A DNA stretch of 64,000 bases from JANNMJ01 sp031397815. GTDB taxonomy: Bacteria > Bacteroidota > Bacteroidia > Cytophagales > Hymenobacteraceae. The DNA is taken from positions 1-64,000 of the forward strand of contig JANNMJ010000062.1 in assembly GCA_031397815.1 (NCBI GenBank), read 5' to 3'. The notes beneath the pieces were generated by a model that was not told the origin of the DNA, made no database searches, and saw only the letters and a program-made list of their open reading frames with translations. Both the position numbers and the translations under genes were made by a program. Of the stretch, positions 58,295 through 64,000 are shown piece by piece; positions within the stretch are counted from its first letter, which is position 1; each line of letters begins with the position of its first letter.

Positions 58295-59500
58295 TCAAAC
58301 CCGCTTCCGCAGAACGGCGAAATAGAACCCGTCGAACCCCGATTCTGACGTCCACGTCCGGTTTTCTTCCAGTAATTCCAAATCGGCGGTCGTTTCGAGG
58401 CGTTCGCGCACCACGGCTTCGCCTTCCTGCGGCAGCAGCGAGCAGGTGGCGTACACCAGCAGCCCGCCGGGCTTGAGCATCGCGGGGTATTCGCGCAGAA
58501 TCATCCGTTGCACCTCGCCCACATCGGCCACCGCTTGCGGCGTGAGGCGGTTTTTGATGTCGGGTTGACGGCGCATCGTCCCCGAACCGGAACACGGCAC
58601 GTCTAAGAGGAGTCGGTCGGCCCACCCTGCTAGCTGATGGCGCGTGGTGGCGTCGGCCAGCCCCGTCCGGATGCCCGTAGCGCCCGCCCGCGCCGCCCGT
58701 CGGCGCAGTTCCGTCAGGCGCTCCTCTCCCACATCGAGCGCCCAAATCTTCCCCTGATTCCCGAGGAGCGCCGCCAGATGCAGCGTCTTGCCCCCAGCGC
58801 CCGCGCAGCCGTCAATCACGTGCATCCCCGGCTCCACCCGCAACGCCGGGGAAATCAATTGCGACCCGGCATCCTGCACCTCCACCAACCCGCTCTGAAA
58901 CGCCGCCGACCGCGCCAACGGCTTTCGCTGCAACAGCCGCAACGCCGACGGCACCCCCGGCACCAAATCCGTATCGATGCCCTCGTCGAGTAAGCGCGTC
59001 GCGGCCTCACTCAACGTGGTTTTCAGGGTGTTCACCCGCAGCGTCACGGGCGCCGCGCCGTTCTGCGCCGTCAGCTCGGCGGGCCAGCGGTCGGCCCATT
59101 CGGGTAGCGGCGGCACCGCGAGCCAATCCGGCATCGACTCCCGAATCGCCAGCGGCAAGGACTCATCCGTCAGCCGCCGAGCGATAACCTCGGCGTCCAG
59201 CTCCGCGAACTCTACCCATTGCGGCAGGGCAATCTCGCGGCGTACCAGATGCGCTGCGAAGAGCGCCCACGCGTCGTCGCGGCCCGCCGCAACCGTCAGC
59301 AGGCGCTGCCAGCGCACGATTTCGTAAATGGCATCCGCCACGAACGCCCGATCACGGGAGCCCCATTTCGGATTGTGCCGAAACTGAAAATCCACCACCC
59401 GCTCGGCCACCCGCTGATTCTCGAAAATCTCCGCGAGGGCCGTCACCACGGCTTCCGCCAGATTTCGATACACGCGGACGGGGGTAGTAGGCTTTGCCAT
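58295..59500 (-). CDS. RsmB/NOP2-family 16S rRNA cytosine-C5 methyltransferase
   Basis: 401 residues from the ATG at 59500; further upstream codons are not homologous in pattern. The N-terminal RNA-binding part begins VRVYRNLAEAVVTALAEIF and contains NPKWGSRDRAFVADAIYEIV. The SAM-binding domain has VIDGCAGAGGKTLHLAALLG and LDVGEERL. Motif IV (LLLDVPCSGSGTMRRQPDIK) and motif VI (LVYATCSLLPQEGE) hold the two cysteines used in catalysis. It methylates a cytosine of 16S rRNA (m5C967-type) in RsmB; I cannot exclude another position. Convergent with mtaB at 16-nt spacing. Confidence 0.9.
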   Translation of the reverse strand: MAKPTTPVRVYRNLAEAVVTALAEIFENQRVAERVVDFQFRHNPKWGSRDRAFVADAIYEIVRWQRLLTVAAGRDDAWALFAAHLVRREIALPQWVEFAELDAEVIARRLTDESLPLAIRESMPDWLAVPPLPEWADRWPAELTAQNGAAPVTLRVNTLKTTLSEAATRLLDEGIDTDLVPGVPSALRLLQRKPLARSAAFQSGLVEVQDAGSQLISPALRVEPGMHVIDGCAGAGGKTLHLAALLGNQGKIWALDVGEERLTELRRRAARAGATGIRTGLADATTRHQLAGWADRLLLDVPCSGSGTMRRQPDIKNRLTPQAVADVGEVQRMILREYPAMLKPGGLLVYATCSLLPQEGEAVVRERLETTADLELLEENRTWTSESGFDGFYFAVLRKRV

Positions 59501-59794
59501 AACAACGCAATGGAACCGGTTGAGGCGGCAAAATACCGCCATAGTCGCCACTAACCCTGCGGCGCCCCTCCCCGACCCTGCCCCGATGCCCGGCCCCAAG
59601 TCTCCGCTTTCCGTCCCGAATGCGAACAAATAAATACGCATCCCCGGCGCTTTCGCATTCCCTCTCGTACACCCTTCGCGACCTTCCCCGCACTCGGCCC
59701 CAACAGCGAAGCTTCTTGTCAAATCCGCCCCGTCATTGGACTTTCTTCCCTGTCGATTCCTGCCCGCTGCGCTCATCTTGTCGACCCGCTCCCA

Positions 59795-60925
59795 ATGGTT
59801 AATCTAAGCCGCTTTTTCATGGGACAGGCCGATACCTGCAACCATTTGATGTTCGTCTACGACGCCACCGACCAACGCGTCCTCTACGTCAATGCCGCGT
59901 ATGAGACGATGATGCACGGCACCTGCGCGAACGTCAATGAGGAATATCCGGCGCTCCTCGCGCTCCTGCACCCCGACGACCGCGAATACCTCGTTCAGTA
60001 TTGGCAAAATTGGACGAAAGGCCGCACCACGAATGAGGTCGAAGTCCGGTATCTGGAGCCTAACCGCCCCCAGCAATGGCTCTCCCTGACGCCTTCTTTT
60101 CAGACATCCGACGACGGCCACGCCCTACTCGGCGGCACTATCCGGAATATCAGCACTCCGAAGCATTATCAGGAGAACGCCGACCTCTTCAATAGCCGTA
60201 AAAACGCGACCCTTGAGATTTTATCGCACGACCTGAGCAGCTCGTTTATTCTGATTCAGCAAATTGCCGAATTTCTGCGCGAAGAAATGGCTGCCCGCAC
60301 CGATAGCCGCGTTCCCGATATGCTGAATGTCCTCGAAACGACCAGCCAGAACAGCGTCGGGATGATTCGAAACCTCATCAACCTCGAATTTCTGACGTCC
60401 GTCAATACCGACCTCAAATGCGACCGCGTTGATATCGGCCCCATCCTGCGCACGCCGCTCGAACAGCTCCAGAGCGGCCAGCGCCTGCTCGGTCATCAGT
60501 TTAGCTACACCCTTCCCACGGAAGCGGTTTACGTCAGTCTCGACGTCAATAAATTCACGCAGGTCGTTATTAACCTCGTCAGCAACGCCTTAAAATTTAC
60601 TCCTGACGACGGCCACGTCGAGGTCGTCATCGAGGCCTTGCCCGAGACCGTCCGCATCCTCGTCACCGATAACGGCGTTGGGATTCCGCTGAATCTCCAG
60701 CCCTTCCTCTTCGAGCGGTTCACGAAAGCCCGGCGGCTCGGCCTACGCGGCGAAGCCACGACCGGTCTCGGCCTTGCCCTCTGCAAAAACATCGTAGAGT
60801 GGCACCACGGCACCATTTCCGTGGTCAGCACCGAGGGCGTCGGCACCACCTTCACCGTCGAGCTGCCCCGCATCGAAGTCCTCGAAGCGGTTATCGCTTC
60901 CCCCCGGGCCATCGCCACCGAATAA
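59795..60925 (+). CDS. PAS-domain sensor histidine kinase (soluble)
   Basis: 376 residues, no membrane segment. A PAS-like domain (residues about 10-125: LMFVYDATDQRVLYVNAAYE, LHPDDREYL) is followed by a HisKA helix with EILSHDLSSSFILIQQIAEF, in which the H-box is HDLSSS instead of the more usual HDLRGP. The HATPase has NLVSNALKFTPDDG, DNGVGIPLNL and TGLGLALCKNI. Related in plan to the kinase at 5443-6627. Located downstream of the RsmB start region, divergently transcribed; no partner regulator next to it. Confidence 0.9.
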   Translation: MVNLSRFFMGQADTCNHLMFVYDATDQRVLYVNAAYETMMHGTCANVNEEYPALLALLHPDDREYLVQYWQNWTKGRTTNEVEVRYLEPNRPQQWLSLTPSFQTSDDGHALLGGTIRNISTPKHYQENADLFNSRKNATLEILSHDLSSSFILIQQIAEFLREEMAARTDSRVPDMLNVLETTSQNSVGMIRNLINLEFLTSVNTDLKCDRVDIGPILRTPLEQLQSGQRLLGHQFSYTLPTEAVYVSLDVNKFTQVVINLVSNALKFTPDDGHVEVVIEALPETVRILVTDNGVGIPLNLQPFLFERFTKARRLGLRGEATTGLGLALCKNIVEWHHGTISVVSTEGVGTTFTVELPRIEVLEAVIASPRAIATE

Positions 60926-60978
60926 CCCGCCGCCCCGCCCATTCCGGCCTCCGGTTTATCCGCTGCCCCGCCCCGCGC

Positions 60979-61479
60979 TCAGCGCCCCACCCAATACGAC
61001 ATTTCCGTCTTATTAAAATACGTCTCGCCGTCTTTAAAGGCGTTCACTTCCGTCCCCCACGCCTCGAAGCCGAACTGCTCGTACAGCCGCCGCGCGCGGG
61101 TATTCGACTCGATCACCACCAGATTCACCTTCTCGATACCCGGCAACCCGGCAGCCCGGCGCAGCACTTCGGTAATCAGCACCTTACCCACGCCTAACCC
61201 GCCGAACTCGCGCGCCACGTACATCCGGAACAGCACGCCCCGGTGCCGGTGCCGCTCCCGTGTAACGCCCTCCCGCTGAAAGCTGACCACCCCGGCCAGC
61301 TCCCCGCCCTCCGTCCGCACCCCGAGCGTGAACGAATCGGGTGCGCCGGTCGTCGGAAAAGGCTCCGGCCGCTCATCCGCCGGGCTGATGCCGAAACAAT
61401 CCGGATGACGCTCCAAGCCTTCCATAAAAAACGCTTTGTATTCGGCCTTGTCGGCGTCGGTGAGGTCGTGAAGGGTCAT
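60979..61479 (-). CDS. GNAT-family N-acetyltransferase
   Basis: 166 residues. GNAT motifs in order: strand SFTLGVRTEGGELAGVVSFQ, motif A (LFRMYVAREFGGLGVGKVLI, containing the acetyl-CoA-binding GGLGVGK), then VVIESNTRARRLYEQFGFEAWG (motif B). The length fits single-domain GNATs. Substrate unknown; possibly an amino acid, amine or protein N-terminus. It is transcribed toward the PAS kinase gene end, alone. Confidence 0.9.
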   Translation of the reverse strand: MTLHDLTDADKAEYKAFFMEGLERHPDCFGISPADERPEPFPTTGAPDSFTLGVRTEGGELAGVVSFQREGVTRERHRHRGVLFRMYVAREFGGLGVGKVLITEVLRRAAGLPGIEKVNLVVIESNTRARRLYEQFGFEAWGTEVNAFKDGETYFNKTEMSYWVGR

Positions 61480-61584
61480 CGGTTTCTTTATTGGGGAGAT
61501 AGCGAGGGGTGTTTGCTTCGTGGTGGGGGCTGTATTAAAGTGTTTTCTGTCGAAAGGGAAGCAGGTGCTTCATCCGGCACGCTG

Positions 61585-62136
61585 CTATACCTTTCCGAGG
61601 GAATCACGAACGTCCATCAGGGCAAAGCCGAGCAGATTCAGCCCTTGCCACGCGTTTACGTCGGCGGCACGGGGGTCGTCTTGAGCCAGTCCGATGCCCC
61701 ACACCGGGTCAACCGGACTTGCTTCGACCAATATTCTGTCGGCGGTTTGCTTCAGATAAGCGGCCAGCGCGGCATGTTGCCCGAATTTATGCGCATTCCC
61801 AGCGCGCACAATCTCATACCGCGCTCCGGCCCATATCGCCTCGTCGAAACCGACAATCTCCCGCCCCAATTGCTTCGCTTCGCCGGGCGTACGGGCACTC
61901 AACACGCGCGCTGCAATGTCCGCATCGCCGAATAGCCGCGCTTTCTGCACCATCATCCAATGCTCTGCCGTGCAGAAGGTTTCTGATTCGACCACGAACG
62001 GACTCTCGAACCACTGACTAAAGCAGAATTTACCGACCGGCTCATTCAACTTATTCGAGTGACCCCAGAAATACAAAAACTTCGCAGCCCGTCCGGCGGC
62101 GTGTTCCTGTTGGAGCCAATCGACGGAATATTTCAC
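61585..62136 (-). CDS. NADAR family protein (YbiA-like N-glycosidase)
   Basis: 183 residues from a GTG that overlaps the stop of the preceding gene (GTGA). Family landmarks: FLYFWGHSNKLNEPVGKFCF near the start, CFSQWFESPFVV, TAEHWMMVQKARLFGD (acidic/aromatic pocket), the ARTPGEAKQLGREI helix, KFGQHAALAAYLKQT and WGIGLAQDDPRA. NADAR proteins cleave N-glycosidic bonds of damaged or ADP-ribosylated compounds; YbiA acts on riboflavin-pathway intermediates. Start codon overlap with the heptose-kinase gene means the two are translated together. Confidence 0.9.
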   Translation of the reverse strand: MKYSVDWLQQEHAAGRAAKFLYFWGHSNKLNEPVGKFCFSQWFESPFVVESETFCTAEHWMMVQKARLFGDADIAARVLSARTPGEAKQLGREIVGFDEAIWAGARYEIVRAGNAHKFGQHAALAAYLKQTADRILVEASPVDPVWGIGLAQDDPRAADVNAWQGLNLLGFALMDVRDSLGKV

Positions 62137-63149
62137 GCCTTTGCCGTCAGAATATCCCCCAGCTTCTCCTCCGCTTCCGCCAACAGCAACTCTTTTTGAA
62201 TCGGCACCACCCCCACGCGCTCACATACCAGCCCGCCGCCGAGGTTGGCGAGGGCCGCGAGGGCTGCCGCCGGAATCCGCCGCGCCAGGCATAGCGCCGC
62301 GATGCTTATCACGGTATCGCCCGCGCCCGAAACGTCCACAATGGCGCGCTCGTGGGCGGGTAAATACGTCGGCTCGCCGTCAGAGGTCTGCACGAAGACG
62401 CCGCGCTCCGATAACGTCACGAACACGATTTCCGGCTCCAAGCGCCGCCGCAATTCGTTTACCGCTGCCTCGAAAGCCGGACGCTGGAACCCAATGAACT
62501 CGGCCTTCAAACCCTCTTTCAGCTCCTTCAGATTCGGCTTGAAGAGCGTGCAGCCGACGTACGCGAGGAAATTCTTCTTCTTCGGGTCTACTGCTGTCGG
62601 AATCCCTGCTGCCCGCGCCGCCGCCAGCATCTTCGGGATGTTCAGCGCCGTGAGCACGCCCTTGTCGTAGTCCTCAAAAATGACCACATCGGCCCTCGTC
62701 AGCAGCTGCGTAAACCGCACTTCGAGGCGCTGCATCTCCGTGGCCGTCAAGGGGGCTTCTACTTCCGAATCGATGCGGAGTAATTGCTGATCGCTGGCGA
62801 GAATCCGCTCTTTCACGGTCGTGGGGCGCTCCACCGACTTCACCATACCGTCCGTCGGAAGGCCCACGTCGTTCATCAGTCGCAGTAAATCGGCTCCGTC
62901 GGGGTCGTCGCCGACTACGCTGCACAGCAGCGGCGTTGCGCCGAGCGCCCGGATGTTGAGCGCCACATTCGCGGCGCCGCCGAGCCGCCGCTCGCGGCGC
63001 ACGACGTTCACAATCGGCACCGGCGCCTCCGGCGATAACCGCGTCGCGCGGCCCCAGAGGTACGCATCAATCATCACATCCCCCACGACAAGCACCGTGA
63101 GCGAGTTGAACGACGTAAATAAATTGGTCAGACCAACTGGATTTGACAT
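62133..63149 (-). CDS. D-glycero-beta-D-manno-heptose-7-phosphate kinase-like PfkB sugar kinase
   Basis: 338 residues. PfkB/ribokinase fold of the RfaE N-terminal (HldE/HldA) branch: VLVVGDVMIDAYLWGRATRLSPEAPVPIV at the start, RRLGGAANVALNIRALGA (substrate site), and the C-terminal DVSGAGDTVISIAALCLA with the catalytic Asp in GAGD. Its length matches a kinase-only protein without the adenylyltransferase half. Known function of the branch is phosphorylation of heptose 7-phosphate on the route to ADP-heptose for lipopolysaccharide. No other heptose genes are in view. It precedes and overlaps the NADAR gene. Confidence 0.88.
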   Translation of the reverse strand: MSNPVGLTNLFTSFNSLTVLVVGDVMIDAYLWGRATRLSPEAPVPIVNVVRRERRLGGAANVALNIRALGATPLLCSVVGDDPDGADLLRLMNDVGLPTDGMVKSVERPTTVKERILASDQQLLRIDSEVEAPLTATEMQRLEVRFTQLLTRADVVIFEDYDKGVLTALNIPKMLAAARAAGIPTAVDPKKKNFLAYVGCTLFKPNLKELKEGLKAEFIGFQRPAFEAAVNELRRRLEPEIVFVTLSERGVFVQTSDGEPTYLPAHERAIVDVSGAGDTVISIAALCLARRIPAAALAALANLGGGLVCERVGVVPIQKELLLAEAEEKLGDILTAKA

Positions 63150-63245
63150 AGCAGCGAACGACGAACTCTCCTAACGTTTCGTTTGGGGTGCGCGACGTGC
63201 GGGGGCCGTATTTATTTCCTCCCCTCCACCCGCCGAAGCTAATAT

Positions 63246-64000
63246 TCAGACCAATTTCCCCAAGCTCACCTTCATCCGCCGCGCCGCTTCGAGCAGCTTC
63301 TCATCCGCCGCCGCGTACGAGAGCCGCAGGCAGTTCGGCTCCCCAAACGCATCCCCCGACACGAGCGCTACGTGCGCATCCGAGAGCAGGTACAGCGCCA
63401 AATCCATCACATTCCCAATCACTTGCCCGTCCGGCGTGTGCTTGCCGAAAAACGAGCTGACGTTCGGGAACAGATAAAAAGCCCCCTCCGGCTCACTGAG
63501 CTGCAAACCGGGAATCTCGCGCATCGCCTTGAGCATCAGGTCGCGGCGGCGCAGGTAATGCGCGCACATCTCGTCCGATGCGGCCCGGCCGCCTTGCAGC
63601 GCCGCCAGTGCCGCCCGCTGCGCGATAGAGCAAGTGCCCGACGTCACCTGACTTTGCATCTTATCGCAGGCCGCCGCAATCTCGGGGCGCGCCGCGAGGT
63701 ATCCCACGCGCCAGCCGGTCATCGCGTAGCCCTTCGAGAAGCCGTTGATGGTCACCACACGGTCGGCAATCTCCGGCACGCGGCCGATGCTGAACAGCGG
63801 CTCCTGCCCGAAATAGATGTACTCGTAAATCTCGTCGGCAATGACGTGGATGCGCTCGTGCTTGGCTACCACGGCGGCAATCGCTTCCAGCTCGGCGCGA
63901 GAGAACACGGCGCCCGTCGGGTTGCACGGCGACGAATACATAATTGCCTTCGTGCGCGGCGTAATCGCGGCTTCGAGCTGCGCGGCCGTCACCTTGTAAT
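63246..64000 (-). CDS. Aspartate/class I aminotransferase, N-terminus cut by window end
   Basis: About 251 residues of a PLP-dependent fold-type I aminotransferase. Visible motifs: SSPCNPTGAVFSRAELEAI (cofactor-phosphate/Asn site), VIADEIYEYIYFG (Asp binding PLP nitrogen), and INGFSKGYAMTGWRVGYLA with the Schiff-base Lys. The C-terminal end AADEKLLEAARRMKVSLG is intact. The frame continues to base 64000 with no start codon, so about 140 residues lie outside the window. Aspartate or similar amino-donor specificity is inferred. Confidence 0.92.
   Translation of the reverse strand, partial: YKVTAAQLEAAITPRTKAIMYSSPCNPTGAVFSRAELEAIAAVVAKHERIHVIADEIYEYIYFGQEPLFSIGRVPEIADRVVTINGFSKGYAMTGWRVGYLAARPEIAAACDKMQSQVTSGTCSIAQRAALAALQGGRAASDEMCAHYLRRRDLMLKAMREIPGLQLSEPEGAFYLFPNVSSFFGKHTPDGQVIGNVMDLALYLLSDAHVALVSGDAFGEPNCLRLSYAAADEKLLEAARRMKVSLGKLV

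Overview
The window looks like a chromosome segment of a GC-rich (roughly 60 %) Bacteroidota, most likely order Cytophagales. The reasons are several very large secreted proteins ending in type IX secretion (T9SS) sorting domains, sensor kinases with Reg_prop/Y_Y_Y architecture, an animal-type (GT3) glycogen synthase, MtaB, and promoter-like elements of the Bacteroidota TAnnTTTG kind. I cannot name the genus from sequence alone. No rRNA, tRNA or CRISPR array was recognised.

Layout. 0-11.9 kb: a beta-propeller sensor kinase, two small secreted proteins, a decayed T9SS remnant, a PAS histidine kinase, a complete IS3-family element (6915-8178), a T9SS propeller protein and an outer-membrane-like protein. 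11.9-20.9 kb: a 1461-aa repeat protein, glycogen synthase, a lipoprotein, and surE with an isoprenylcysteine methyltransferase-like gene. 20.9-25.1 kb: a two-gene phosphorelay made of a sigma-54 activator and a hybrid kinase. 25.2-45.2 kb: an exopolysaccharide region in two divergent blocks. The minus block holds a three-module kinase/nucleotidyltransferase/thymidylate-kinase-like fusion, an acyltransferase, a GT4 enzyme and a double glycosyltransferase. The plus block holds a receiver protein, a Wza-like lipoprotein, a Wzc-like co-polymerase without a usable kinase, a flippase, a GT4 enzyme and a Wzy/ligase. Between them lies a 1.5-kaa T9SS VCBS/ASPIC protein. 45.3-53 kb: a LuxR-type regulator and a 2176-aa T9SS metallopeptidase with about ten IPT/TIG domains. 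53-64 kb: mostly housekeeping genes (dienelactone hydrolase, MFS exporter, mtaB, RsmB-like methyltransferase, PAS kinase, GNAT, NADAR protein, heptose-7-phosphate kinase, and an aminotransferase cut by the window end).

How the genes may work together. The glycosyltransferase, flippase, Wzy, co-polymerase and Wza set is enough for a Wzx/Wzy-dependent exopolysaccharide, apart from the initiating phosphoglycosyltransferase, which is not in the window. The adjacent sigma-54 activator/hybrid kinase pair is a natural candidate regulator. A well-spaced GG-N10-GC promoter lies just upstream of the T9SS protein in the middle of the locus.

The intergenic DNA is unusually structured. It has two tandem arrays with the same 42-bp period but different unit sequences, a GATGTG/CACATC array inside the exopolysaccharide operon, REP-like hairpins, a dispersed composite hairpin repeat present twice, and several perfect terminator hairpins. 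The most novel coding item is the three-module fusion protein at 29903-32428.
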